Below are positions 9,284-18,010 of a stretch of DNA of 61,472 bases, one piece after another. The stretch lies in contig CALVFA010000011.1 in assembly GCA_944326725.1 (NCBI GenBank), positions 1 through 61,472 of the forward strand, given 5' to 3'. This DNA is from an uncultured Elusimicrobiales bacterium. GTDB taxonomy: Bacteria; Elusimicrobiota; Elusimicrobia; Elusimicrobiales; Elusimicrobiaceae. Position 1 is the first letter of the stretch. The number at the start of each line of letters is the position of its first letter. The notes under the pieces were generated by a model. It ran no database searches, was not told where the DNA came from, and saw only the letters and a program-made list of their open reading frames with translations. A program made the position numbers and the translations under genes.

Positions 9284-9772
9284 ATGGCCCGGCGCAAACG
9301 CAAATATACCCGCAAACAAGCCAAATTTTGGGCCGCCGTATTGGCGGCCGCCGCCCTGGCGGTTATACAGCAAAACGGCAAGCCCACCCTGTCCCAAGAC
9401 ATGCCGCAAGCTGATATGCTGCAAGATGTGTCTATTGCTTCGGTGTATGACGGAGATACCTTCAAAATCAATTTAAATTGTTCCTTAGCGGTCTATTGCG
9501 AAAAAGTGCCCGTGCGCGTGCGCGGGGTGGACTGCCCGGAAATCAAAGGCAAAACCAAGCGCGAAAAAGCCCTGGCCCAACAGGCCAAGGCTTTTACCAA
9601 AAATTTTCTGAAACAAACGCCCATTTCTTTACATAACTGCGGGCGGGACAAATACTTCCGCCTGCTCTGTGACGTGACCAACGGCTCCGGGCAAAATTTA
9701 GCCGAGCAGCTAATCGCACATAATTTAGGCTACGCCTACGACGGTGGCAAAAAATCAGACCAATACCAATAG
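9284..9772 (+). CDS. Membrane-anchored thermonuclease-like (SNase) protein
   Basis: A Ca-dependent staphylococcal-nuclease-fold domain that cuts DNA/RNA outside the membrane. The N-terminus is very basic (MARRKRKYTRKQAKF), then one hydrophobic segment (about residues 15-28) acts as signal anchor. The nuclease core has VYDGDTFKI, VPVRVRGVDCPEI, and the Arg-containing DKYFRLLCDV that replaces the usual GRxLA..Y strand. Six cysteines in the domain are unusual for SNases and may form disulfides. I chose the ATG at 9284; a TTG at 9272 overlaps the lipid kinase stop and is also possible. Terminator directly downstream. Confidence 0.85.
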   Translation: MARRKRKYTRKQAKFWAAVLAAAALAVIQQNGKPTLSQDMPQADMLQDVSIASVYDGDTFKINLNCSLAVYCEKVPVRVRGVDCPEIKGKTKREKALAQQAKAFTKNFLKQTPISLHNCGRDKYFRLLCDVTNGSGQNLAEQLIAHNLGYAYDGGKKSDQYQ

Positions 9773-9816
9773 ACTCCGCATCTTGATTGGCCCGCCGCTA
9801 ACTTGGCAAGCAGCAC

Positions 9817-9845
9817 AAAACCCCGCCCAAACAGACGGGGTTTTC
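9817..9845. terminator. Bidirectional terminator between SNase and NUDIX genes
   Basis: Stem AAAACCCCG / CGGGGTTTT with a 10-nt loop between convergent genes. Confidence 0.8.
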
Positions 9846-9861
9846 TTCGTAAAAACAGCTC

Positions 9862-10410
9862 TTATTTGCCGCTCATAAAACTGCGGTACATCAGCAGGCC
9901 GATGATGGTTTTGGCGTCCTGTATTTGGCCTTTTTCTATCATGCGGTAGACTTTTTCCAACGGGAATTTTTTCACGTTTAAAAATTCATCTTCGTCCGGG
10001 CTGTCTTTGCCGCGTTTTAAGCCTTGGGCCAGATAAATATGCAAAAATTCGGTAGAAAAAGCATTGCTGGGGTTAAAAACCGTCATTTTCTTCCAACGGG
10101 CCGCGTGTAAACCCGTTTCCTGGGCCAGCTCCGCTTTGGCGCAGGAAAGAGGCGTTTGCCCCTCCTCCCGCTTGCCGGCCGGTATTTCCCACGTAACCCG
10201 CCCGATAGGATAGCGGTACTGCTGCACCAGGTAGACTTGCCCGTCGTCTGAGAGCGGCACAATGGCGCTGGCGCCGCGGTGGGCCAAATAGACGCGGGTG
10301 GTTTCCTTACCGTTAATCAAACGGACTACGTCTTTATTAAACCCCACCACCCCTTTATAGAGGGTTTTGGAGGACACTTTGGTTTCTTTTAATTTACTAT
10401 AATGTTGCAT
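9862..10410 (-). CDS. NUDIX hydrolase, probable ADP-ribose pyrophosphatase
   Basis: The 182-aa protein has the layout of NudF-type ADP-ribose pyrophosphatases: an N-terminal dimerisation strand region, IVPLSDDGQVYLVQQYRYPIG, then the NUDIX box. The box reads GKREEGQ..., then AKAELAQETGL. The Gly and the AELxQE helix are present, but Glu of Gx5E is Gln, the usual Arg of RE is Ala, and the first Glu of EE is Gln, so metal binding may be altered. It is divergent from dnaE with only 39 bp between. A TATAAG box lies 8 nt before the ATG and there is no Shine-Dalgarno. Substrate inferred from the family. Confidence 0.85.
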   Translation of the reverse strand: MQHYSKLKETKVSSKTLYKGVVGFNKDVVRLINGKETTRVYLAHRGASAIVPLSDDGQVYLVQQYRYPIGRVTWEIPAGKREEGQTPLSCAKAELAQETGLHAARWKKMTVFNPSNAFSTEFLHIYLAQGLKRGKDSPDEDEFLNVKKFPLEKVYRMIEKGQIQDAKTIIGLLMYRSFMSGK

Positions 10411-10449
10411 ATCACTATCTTATAAAATTTCGCCTGGTCCGGCGGCCTT

Positions 10450-13400
10450 ATGAAAGAATTTATTCACTTGCACAACCATTCGGAATACTCCCTTTTGGAC
10501 GGCATGCTGCGCATTTCCGAAAATCATAAGCCTTCGCGCTTTCTGCGCGGTTTGGCAGAAAGCGGCATTAAGGCCATGGCGCTGACCGACCACGGCAACC
10601 TCTACGGCGCGCTGGATTTCTATGACTCGGCACACGGAGCAGGGCTAAAGCCTATTGTAGGCTGTGAAGTATACATCACGGAAGGGAAATACACAGAAAA
10701 AGACAAATCCCGCACCGGACATCTGACTTTATTGGCTAAAAACCACCAGGGGTATTTAAACCTCATGCAGCTCAATTCCCTGGCGTGGGTGGACGGGTTT
10801 TACTATCACCCACGCATAGACAAAGAGCTGCTGGCTAAATATTCCGACGGACTGATTGCCCTATCGGGCTGTTTAAAAGGCTTTCTGGCCCAAGACGCGC
10901 TCGGCGCCCCCTTTGAAAAGGCCTGCGCCTTAGCCCAGGAATATGCCGACATTATGGGCAAAGGCAACTATTATGTGGAGCTGATGGACCATGGCATACG
11001 CGAAGAGCAGGAAGCCTTGCCTATTCTAAAAGAAATCGCCAAAAAGCTAGGGTTAAAAACCGTAGCTACCAACGACTGCCATTACGAAAAGAAAGAGGAT
11101 TGGGAAGCGCACGACGTCAATCTCTGCATATCTACCGGCAAAACGCTGATGGACCCGCACCGGCTGAAAATGACCACGCACGAGCTGTATTTTAAATCCC
11201 CCGACGAAATGCATGCGCTTTTTGCCCATACGCCTGAGGCCTTAGCCGCCACGCTGGAAATTGCCGAAAAATGTAATTTGGAATTTCCCAAACACGGCTT
11301 TATTCTGCCCAATTTTGACATTCCGCCCCAATATCCCAATTCCGCAGAATATTTTAAAGCACTCTGCCGCGAAGGGCTCAATAAAAAAATGCACGGCAAC
11401 GTACCGCCGGAGTATCTCAAACAGCTGGAATATGAATTTGACGTTATCATTAAAATGGGCTTTGACTGCTACTTTCTTATCGTGCAGGATTTTATCCATT
11501 GGGCGCGGCAAAACGGCATTCCCATAGGGCCGGGCCGCGGCAGCGGCGCCGGAAGCATTGTGGCCTACAGTTTAGATATTACCCGTATTGACCCCATTAA
11601 AAGCAAACTGCTTTTTGAACGTTTTTTAAACCCGGACCGCGTCAGCATGCCGGACTTGGATATTGACATGTCCGACACCGGACGCGAGCGCGTTATAGAC
11701 TATGTGCGCCAAAAATACGGCGCCGACAAAGTGGCCCAAATCATCACCTTTGGTACCATGAAAGCTAAACTGGCGGTGCGCGATGTGGCGCGCGTGATGG
11801 GCATCAGCGTTACCGAGGCCAACCGCGTAGCCAAAATGATTCCCAATGACCCCAAAATCACATTAGACGACGCGCTTAATAATATTAAAGAGCTGCAAAA
11901 TGAGGTCTCGTCTAACCCTACTTCCAAACGCCTCTTTGATATGGCGCGCAAAATTGAAGGGCTCAAACGCCACACGGGTCTTCACGCTGCCGGGGTATTG
12001 ATTACCAAAGAGTCTGTATCGCACTATGTACCTTTGGCGCGCGGTGCGCGCGACGCGATTACCACCCAGTTTGAAGGGGAGCCGTGCTCTAACCTGGGAC
12101 TTTTGAAAATGGACTTTTTGGGCCTGCGCACCTTAACAGTCATTGATAATGCAGAAAAACTCATACGCCAGCGGCACGACCCTAATTTTGACATCAACAA
12201 TATTCCGCTGGACGACAAAAAAACCTACGATTTGCTTTGCGCCTGCCAAACATTAGGCGTCTTTCAGCTGGAAAGCGGCGGCATGCGCGACTTGATTAAA
12301 AAGCTCCAGCCCACTCAATTTGGCGACGTATCGGCTCTGGTGGCGCTCTACCGCCCCGGCCCGATGGAATCGGGCATGATGGATATGTTTGTGCGGCGCA
12401 AAAACGGACAAGAAAAAATCAAATACGAAACGCCGCTTTTGGAAGAAGTGCTCAAAGACACCTACGGCTGTATGGTATACCAAGAGCAAATTATGCAAAT
12501 ATCCAAAACGCTGGGCGGCTTTACCCCCGGGGAGGCTGACACCCTGCGCAAAGCCATGGGCAAGAAAAAGCTGGACGTCATGGAAAAGTTCGGCAAAAAA
12601 TTTATAGAGGGAGCCAAAGAACATCATATCCCGGAAAAAACGGCCACCCACATTTACGAACAAATGAAGGCTTTTGCCGGATACGGGTTTAACAAATCCC
12701 ACTCGTATGCCTATGCGCTGGTATCCTACCAGACGGCGTATTTAAAGGCCAACTATCCCATTGAATTTATGTGCGCGGCGCTGACCAACGAAATAGGACA
12801 CAACGCCATCGGCGCTGACGACAAAGAAAACAAAATAGCCACCTATTTGGAAGAAGCCAAAAAAATGGGATTTGAAATCCTCCCGCCGGACATCAATAAA
12901 AGCCAGCCGGAGTTTGCCGTAGAGCAAAAAGGCGGCAAAGAATACATACGCTACGCGCTGGAAGCGGTCAAAAACGCAGGCGAAGAGGGCTGTATTTCCA
13001 TTGCGCAGGAAGCGGCTAAAAAGCCGTTTGAGTCATTAGAAGATTTGTGCGCGCGCATTGATTTGTTCCAAGCCAACAAAAAAACCATTGAAAGTTTGGT
13101 CAAAGCCGGCGCCATGGACTGCCTGCTGCCAGGCACGGACCCCAAAGAGGCCCGCGCCACACTGCTGAGCCAAATTGACCAAACTGTAGATACGGCCCAT
13201 TTAATCGCCAAAGAAAAAGAAAGTTGCGCCGCCAGCCTGTTTGGGGACGATTTTTCCTCCACCATGAGTTTTAAGAAAAAAGCGGAAGCGGCCCCCGTCC
13301 GTCCGATGACCCAAAATGAGCTGCTGGGTTATGAAAAAGAAGTCATGGGCATTTATTTCAGCGGGCACCCCATCGCCCGCTACCAGCCCTATTTGCAGCA

Positions 13401-13947
13401 GCTGCGCTGTGTGGCAATTGCTGATATTTTAGAAGGTAAAGTTTCCGGGCATTTAAGCGTAATTGGCATTGTCACACGTTTGAAAAAACGCCAAAACAAG
13501 AAAAAAGAAGAGTGGGCCCAGTTTGTCATTGAAGACTGCACCGGCTCCATTATGGTTAACGCGTTTGCTCGCTCTTGGGAAAGAGTAGGGCACAAAATTG
13601 CCCCCAACGCCATTTTGTTTTTCTCCGGAGAAGTGCGCGTAGACGATGAGAGCGCCCGCGTGGAAATCAACCTGCAAGATGTGGGCAGTGTGCCAGAGCT
13701 GATAGGCAACATTGCCAAAAAACTCACCATACGCCTTACGGCAGATTATCCGCAAAACGATTTGCAAAAGCTCAAAATGCTCTTAGACGCAGCCAAAGGG
13801 GTTACCAAAGTCTATTTGGAGGTGCCCTCCAAAGCAGAACCGGGCAAACTGCACCGTATCCGTACAAATAAATCCATCATGATTCACCGCGCCTTATTGG
13901 AGCATATAGAAAATACCTTAGGCAACGACGCCTGGCGCTTTGAATAG
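10450..13947 (+). CDS. dnaE: DNA polymerase III subunit alpha
   Basis: Replicative C-family polymerase. At 1165 aa it is a full-length DnaE1-type protein. The N-terminal PHP domain starts FIHLHNHSEYSLLDGML. The polymerase active site is PIGPGRGSGAGS (about residue 358-369) with the catalytic aspartates in PDLDIDMSD (about 400-408). The fingers and thumb regions follow, including GFNKSHSYAYALVSYQTAYLK. There is an HhH region, and a C-terminal OB-fold begins near residue 1000 (GHLSVIGIVTRLKKRQNKK). Monocistronic, with a terminator downstream. The ribosome site is weak. Confidence 0.98.
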   Translation: MKEFIHLHNHSEYSLLDGMLRISENHKPSRFLRGLAESGIKAMALTDHGNLYGALDFYDSAHGAGLKPIVGCEVYITEGKYTEKDKSRTGHLTLLAKNHQGYLNLMQLNSLAWVDGFYYHPRIDKELLAKYSDGLIALSGCLKGFLAQDALGAPFEKACALAQEYADIMGKGNYYVELMDHGIREEQEALPILKEIAKKLGLKTVATNDCHYEKKEDWEAHDVNLCISTGKTLMDPHRLKMTTHELYFKSPDEMHALFAHTPEALAATLEIAEKCNLEFPKHGFILPNFDIPPQYPNSAEYFKALCREGLNKKMHGNVPPEYLKQLEYEFDVIIKMGFDCYFLIVQDFIHWARQNGIPIGPGRGSGAGSIVAYSLDITRIDPIKSKLLFERFLNPDRVSMPDLDIDMSDTGRERVIDYVRQKYGADKVAQIITFGTMKAKLAVRDVARVMGISVTEANRVAKMIPNDPKITLDDALNNIKELQNEVSSNPTSKRLFDMARKIEGLKRHTGLHAAGVLITKESVSHYVPLARGARDAITTQFEGEPCSNLGLLKMDFLGLRTLTVIDNAEKLIRQRHDPNFDINNIPLDDKKTYDLLCACQTLGVFQLESGGMRDLIKKLQPTQFGDVSALVALYRPGPMESGMMDMFVRRKNGQEKIKYETPLLEEVLKDTYGCMVYQEQIMQISKTLGGFTPGEADTLRKAMGKKKLDVMEKFGKKFIEGAKEHHIPEKTATHIYEQMKAFAGYGFNKSHSYAYALVSYQTAYLKANYPIEFMCAALTNEIGHNAIGADDKENKIATYLEEAKKMGFEILPPDINKSQPEFAVEQKGGKEYIRYALEAVKNAGEEGCISIAQEAAKKPFESLEDLCARIDLFQANKKTIESLVKAGAMDCLLPGTDPKEARATLLSQIDQTVDTAHLIAKEKESCAASLFGDDFSSTMSFKKKAEAAPVRPMTQNELLGYEKEVMGIYFSGHPIARYQPYLQQLRCVAIADILEGKVSGHLSVIGIVTRLKKRQNKKKEEWAQFVIEDCTGSIMVNAFARSWERVGHKIAPNAILFFSGEVRVDDESARVEINLQDVGSVPELIGNIAKKLTIRLTADYPQNDLQKLKMLLDAAKGVTKVYLEVPSKAEPGKLHRIRTNKSIMIHRALLEHIENTLGNDAWRFE

Positions 13948-13962
13948 TCCCGCCTGTTAATC

Positions 13963-13994
13963 AAAAACCGCCGGTTGTTTGGAGGCGGGTTTTA
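13963..13994 (+). terminator. Terminator of dnaE
   Basis: AAAACCGCC pairs with GGCGGGTTTT (one bulge), followed by TTTTATTT. Confidence 0.65.
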
Positions 13995-14085
13995 TTTCGC
14001 CGGCCACTTCCCCAGACAAGACTCCGGCTTTGCCTGCTCTGCTCATACGGCCTACGCAGCTTTTCCTGCTTCTCTATAAAAGAGG

Positions 14086-14136
14086 TATAATATATTTATT
14101 AACCCCGCACCGGAACCTACGGAGTGGGGTTTTTTG
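14086..14136 (+). promoter_or_regulatory. TATAAT box followed by a terminator-like hairpin in the leader of the PQ-loop gene
   Basis: TATAAT at 14086-14091 has a poor -35. About 10 nt downstream a hairpin AACCCC(GC)...GGGGTT (14101-14131) ends in six T, directly before the Shine-Dalgarno GGAGA at 14136. Either the hairpin is a second terminator after dnaE and the -10 is spurious, or it attenuates the downstream gene. Confidence 0.4.
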
Positions 14137-14145
14137 GAGAAGAAA

Positions 14146-14442
14146 ATGAGTATTTTTGAAGCCTTGATGATGCTGGGCTTTGGTTTGGCTTGGCCTTTTA
14201 ATATATATAAATCGGTTAAAACCAAAACCGCCGCGGGCAAAAGCTTTGCCTTTATGATTACCATTGAATTGGCGTATCTGTGCGGTGTTATTCACAAAAT
14301 CTTTTATAATTACGACGCCGTCATTTGGCTGTATGTGGCCAACTTTGTCATGGTATTTATTGACTTAATGCTGATGATTAGAAACCGCAAGCTGGACTTG
14401 GCCCGCGCCCAGCAAAAACAGCCCCGCACACAAGCGGTCTAA
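14146..14442 (+). CDS. Small membrane protein, PQ-loop/SemiSWEET-like
   Basis: 98 aa with three predicted membrane helices. The first contains GFGLAWPFNIYKSVK and is followed by KTKTAAGKSFAFM, the WPxxIxKS...GKSxxF pattern of small PQ-loop proteins related to SemiSWEET sugar transporters, which work as homodimers. The strict Pro-Gln pair is Pro-Phe here. It was assigned from memory of the family pattern, so transport function is an inference. The ATG at 14146 follows GGAGA by 5 nt; a TTG four codons upstream would overlap that ribosome site. The C-terminal tail is short, basic and Gln-rich. Confidence 0.65.
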   Translation: MSIFEALMMLGFGLAWPFNIYKSVKTKTAAGKSFAFMITIELAYLCGVIHKIFYNYDAVIWLYVANFVMVFIDLMLMIRNRKLDLARAQQKQPRTQAV

Positions 14443-14597
14443 TCCGTTTGCAAACCAACTAAAACGCTTTCACCCTGCAAAACCTGCCTGGAGGCAGAGA
14501 AAGGGCTTCCGCTTAAATCTATCAGGTTTTATGTATTGCCCCATCAAAAGCCAGGCCCCAATATTTATTGTTTCAGCCCCTTCTATGTATGAAAATT

Positions 14598-14606
14598 TGC
14601 TAGAAT
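14598..14606 (+). promoter_or_regulatory. Extended -10 promoter of the ankyrin lipoprotein gene
   Basis: TGC-TAGAAT, 35 nt before the ATG. No clear -35. Confidence 0.45.
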
Positions 14607-14641
14607 AGACCTATTACTACTCACAGAATATAGAGCCTATT

Positions 14642-15700
14642 ATGAAAAAAATACTGTTTTTTATGGTAATTATTTGTATGATGGGAGCCTGTCAGGGCAA
14701 GCAGGAGGACAACTCTTCTTCTCTGCTTTCTGCTTCCCTGATAGCGGCTACTTATAATAATCAAACAGAAAAAGTTCAACAATTACTTCAGGAAGGGGCT
14801 GACCCCAATGCACAAATTGAATCGGGAAAAACTGTTTTAATACTTGCCAGTCAAAACGGATACACTGGCATCGTCAAGTTGCTGTTGCAGGCAGGGGCAA
14901 ATTTCAATCAGCAAGACCAAGAAGGCTTATCCGCTTTAATGTTTGCCAGTGCCAAAGGGCGAACCGAAATCGTAAAATTATTGATCCAAGCAGGTGCCGA
15001 CTTAAATAAACAAGATCAGGACGGTTTGTCAGCTTTAATGTTTGCCAGCACAAATGGAGAAATAGAAATCGTCAAATTGTTGATTCAATCAGGCGCCAAT
15101 CTAAACGAACGGGGCAAAGAGGGCTTATCTGCATTAATGCTTGCCAGCGCAAAAGGACAAACTGAAATCGTAAAATCATTGATCCAAGCAGGCGCTAATA
15201 TAGATGCACAAGATAACGATGCCTTTTCGGCTTTAATAACAGCCAGTCTTTACGGAGAAGTTGAAACCGTAAAACTGCTGCTCCAGGCAGGGGCCGATCC
15301 CAATATACCAAATGCGGATGGGCGTACGGCATTAATGTCTGCCTGCCAGAACAATCATCTTGAAGTCGTAAAACAACTGCTCCAAGCCGGAGCTAACCCA
15401 AATACACAAGATATTGACGGAGCCTCTGCTTTAATACTTGCCAGCATCTATGGATATTCTGAAATCGTCAAACAACTGCTTGAAATGGGAACCGATCCTA
15501 ATTTGGGTGACAAGGCCGGCATAACCGCTTTATTGTTCGCCAGCGACCGAGGACATCCTGAAATCGTAAAATTACTTCTCCAAGCAGGCGCCAACCCCAA
15601 TATAATAACCCCAGATGGTGCCACTGCTCTGCGTATAGCACAACAAAAAAAGCATAAAGATATAGTCCGTTTGCTTAAACAATATGGAGCTAAACGCTAA
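14642..15700 (+). CDS. Ankyrin-repeat lipoprotein
   Basis: 352 aa. Signal peptide II with lipobox MGAC (Cys17), so the protein is lipid-anchored on the cell envelope. From about residue 28 to the end it is built of about ten 33-residue ankyrin repeats. Each carries the consensus ALMxAS..G..EIVKLLLQAGAxxNxxD, and the last one is degenerate and caps the stack (TPDGATALRIAQQKKHKDIVRLLKQYG). Ankyrin stacks bind proteins; the partner is unknown. The repeats are similar at DNA level too, suggesting recent expansion by duplication. It stands alone between dnaE's neighbour and tRNA-Val, with no strong Shine-Dalgarno. Confidence 0.92.
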   Translation: MKKILFFMVIICMMGACQGKQEDNSSSLLSASLIAATYNNQTEKVQQLLQEGADPNAQIESGKTVLILASQNGYTGIVKLLLQAGANFNQQDQEGLSALMFASAKGRTEIVKLLIQAGADLNKQDQDGLSALMFASTNGEIEIVKLLIQSGANLNERGKEGLSALMLASAKGQTEIVKSLIQAGANIDAQDNDAFSALITASLYGEVETVKLLLQAGADPNIPNADGRTALMSACQNNHLEVVKQLLQAGANPNTQDIDGASALILASIYGYSEIVKQLLEMGTDPNLGDKAGITALLFASDRGHPEIVKLLLQAGANPNIITPDGATALRIAQQKKHKDIVRLLKQYGAKR

Positions 15701-15718
15701 ACGCTGTCCGGCAATACT

Positions 15719-15746
15719 TTGCGAGCAGCGCGCAATTTGCTATAAT
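15719..15746 (+). promoter_or_regulatory. Promoter of tRNA-Val
   Basis: TTGCGA (15719-15724), 16-base spacer, extended -10 TGC-TATAAT (15738-15746). Confidence 0.75.
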
Positions 15747-15770
15747 AAACAGGTATTCACCCCGATTTAA

Positions 15771-15842
15771 GCCCAGTTGGCGCAGGGGTAGCGCGTTCCC
15801 TTGACATGGGAAAGGTCATAGGTTCAAATCCTATACTGGGCA
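15771..15842 (+). tRNA. tRNA-Val (GAC)
   Basis: Acceptor GCCCAGT pairs with ACTGGGC (15835-15841), discriminator A15842. Anticodon loop TTGACAT gives GAC at 15803-15805. T arm ATAGG TTCAAAT CCTAT. 72 nt, CCA not encoded. Confidence 0.96.
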
Positions 15843-15883
15843 TATTTTTCAGATGACAGTGTAGTAAAAACCGTAGTAAATTT

Positions 15884-15914
15884 AAAAATCCCCGGACAAA
15901 ACCCGGGGTTTTTT
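15884..15914 (+). terminator. Terminator of tRNA-Val
   Basis: CCCCGG / CCGGGG stem with a 7-nt loop and six T. Confidence 0.8.
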
Positions 15915-16097
15915 ATTGCAAAATTCTATCAATAATCTCCTTTTTTTCATGCAGGCACCCGCCCCATATCCTTCAGTTGTTGGTCTTTGCTGCAAAAATA
16001 TTACAAAGAACATATTGTCTGCACATAAAAAACCCCTTTCTACGCTCCCCTTCACCAACCTTTAAGGCCGTACGCGTGCGAAAAATAATAAGTTTTG

Positions 16098-16103
16098 TAT
16101 AAT
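16098..16103 (+). promoter_or_regulatory. Putative -10 box of the PPi-PFK gene
   Basis: TATAAT 36 nt before the ATG; no recognisable -35 or TG extension. Confidence 0.3.
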
Positions 16104-16138
16104 TTAAATAAGATTTCCATTCTTTAGGAGATGAAGAT

Positions 16139-17827
16139 ATGGCTACAAAGAGCAATACGTCTTGTTGTTCCCCTTTGCAGCAACACCGCTGCAAATACAA
16201 ACCGGTACTGCCGGATATGCTCAAAAAAGGGCCTTGCGCCGTGAAAGTTAAAACCGGCAAAGCCACCCAGAGCGTAGCAGACCAGGCTACCGTTAAAAAA
16301 ATGTTCCCCAACACCTATGGTATGCCGGAAGTTACTTTTATTAAAGGGGCCAACCCGGCTATCGGCAAAAAAGCCGTAAAAGCGGCAGTGGTGCTCTCTG
16401 GCGGACAAGCCCCGGGCGGACACAACGTAATTGCGGGTTTATTGGACGGGCTAAAAAAAGCCAACCCCCAAAACAAACTTTATGGTTTCTTAGGTGGTCC
16501 CAGCGGCATTTTGGAAGGGAAATGGAAAGAAATCACCCCCAAACTGATGGAAGGCTACCGCAATACAGGCGGCTTTGACCTCATTCAATCCGGCCGCACC
16601 AAAATTGAAACCGACGAGCAATTAGCCACCGCTTTGGCGACCTTAAAGAAAAACAAAGTCAACGCGCTCATCATCGTCGGAGGGGACGACTCCAACACCA
16701 ATGCCGGCGTACTGGCGGAATACTTTAAACAACAAGGCGCCGACATCTGCGTCATCGGCGTACCCAAAACCATTGACGGTGATTTGAAAAACGACAAAAT
16801 TGAAACCTCTTTTGGTTTTGACACCGCCACCAAAATTTACGCGGAAATGGTGGGCAATATCTGCCGCGACGTCAACTCCGCCCGCAAATACTGGCACTTT
16901 GTGCGCTTGATGGGCCGCAGCGCTTCGCACATTACGCTGGAAGTGGCGCACAAAACGCACCCCAACATGACGCTGGTGGGCGAAGAAGTATTAGCCAAAA
17001 AAATGACGCTCAAACAAATCGTGGACGATTTGGCAGCCTTAGTGGCAGCACGCGCCAAGGAAGGCAAAAACTTCGGCGTGGTATTGGTGCCGGAAGGGTT
17101 GATTGAATTTATCCCGGAAATGAAAGCCTTGATTGCCCAGCTCAATGACCTGCTGGCCGATCATGAGGTGGAACTGTCCAAAATGAACACTGTGGCGGAG
17201 AAAAAAGCTTTTATCATCTCCAAGCTGCCCGCTAAATTGGCTGCGCTGATGAAATCGCTGCCGGAAGGCATTGCCGCCCAGCTGATGCTGGACCGCGATC
17301 CGCACGGCAATGTACAGGTGTCTTTGATTGAAACCGAAAAACTGTTGGTGGAAATGCTGCGCACCAGACTGGCGGAGTTGAAAAAAGCCGGCAAATACAA
17401 CGGCAAGTTTTCCGCTATTATGCATTTCTTTGGCTATGAAGGCCGCTGCGGCGTGCCCTCTACCTTTGACGCCAACTACACTTACGCTCTAGGTTACAAC
17501 GCCGCGGCCCTGGCCTTAAACGGCTGCAGCGGCTACCTGTCCTCCGTGCGCAAGTTGACGCGCAAACCCCAGCAATGGGAATGCGGCGGCGTACCTCTTA
17601 CGATGATGATGAATATTGAACGCCGCAAAGGCAAAGAAAAACCGGTTATCCGCAAAGCCCTGGTGGAGCTCAACGGCGAGCCGTTTAAACAATTTGCCAA
17701 AGTGCGCCAGCGCTGGGCAATGAACGATGATTATCAGTTCCCGGGGCCTATCCAGTATTTTGGCCCGGCGGAAGTGACGGATATGATTACGTTCACGCTG
17801 CGCTTTGAAAGAGGCGCTAAAAAATAA
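16139..17827 (+). CDS. pfp: Pyrophosphate-dependent phosphofructokinase (long, plant beta-subunit type)
   Basis: Interconverts fructose 6-phosphate and fructose 1,6-bisphosphate with PPi, a reversible and ATP-saving glycolytic step. 562 aa is the length of the long PFP clade. Motifs: ALVLSGG-type AAVVLSGGQAPGGHNV, GFLGGPSGIL, IIVGGDDSNTN (the Asp after GGD in place of Gly marks PPi rather than ATP use), and the catalytic PKTIDGDLKN. The insertion typical of the long class follows. The substrate motif MGRSASHITLEVA is present. AGGAGA lies 8 nt before the ATG. Monocistronic, with a strong terminator. The first 15 residues are Cys/Gln-rich and unusual. Confidence 0.95.
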   Translation: MATKSNTSCCSPLQQHRCKYKPVLPDMLKKGPCAVKVKTGKATQSVADQATVKKMFPNTYGMPEVTFIKGANPAIGKKAVKAAVVLSGGQAPGGHNVIAGLLDGLKKANPQNKLYGFLGGPSGILEGKWKEITPKLMEGYRNTGGFDLIQSGRTKIETDEQLATALATLKKNKVNALIIVGGDDSNTNAGVLAEYFKQQGADICVIGVPKTIDGDLKNDKIETSFGFDTATKIYAEMVGNICRDVNSARKYWHFVRLMGRSASHITLEVAHKTHPNMTLVGEEVLAKKMTLKQIVDDLAALVAARAKEGKNFGVVLVPEGLIEFIPEMKALIAQLNDLLADHEVELSKMNTVAEKKAFIISKLPAKLAALMKSLPEGIAAQLMLDRDPHGNVQVSLIETEKLLVEMLRTRLAELKKAGKYNGKFSAIMHFFGYEGRCGVPSTFDANYTYALGYNAAALALNGCSGYLSSVRKLTRKPQQWECGGVPLTMMMNIERRKGKEKPVIRKALVELNGEPFKQFAKVRQRWAMNDDYQFPGPIQYFGPAEVTDMITFTLRFERGAKK

Positions 17828-17841
17828 TTAGCTTATCTTCT

Positions 17842-17874
17842 AAATCCCCGCGCATCAAGCGCGGGGATTTTTTT
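17842..17874 (+). terminator. Terminator of the PPi-PFK gene
   Basis: 12-bp perfect stem AAATCCCCGCGC / GCGCGGGGATTT, ATCAA loop, T-tract. Confidence 0.9.
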
Positions 17875-17937
17875 GCCATATCCGTTATTTTCTTTCTTTT
17901 TGTCATCACGTAATTCGTACATTATGCATCAAATGCG

Positions 17938-17975
17938 TTGACAGCACCACGGCAAAGTGTTACCATAGAGTTACC
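17938..17975 (+). promoter_or_regulatory. Promoter of the ROK kinase-manA operon
   Basis: Perfect -35 TTGACA (17938-17943), 17-base spacer, extended -10 TGT-TACCAT (17958-17966). GTTACC occurs twice, at 17959 and 17970, 11 bases apart and overlapping the -10, so it could be an operator half-site pair (speculative). Confidence 0.75.
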
Positions 17976-18010
17976 GACGTACAATGGCTCCAAAATGAGG
18001 GATATTTCAT

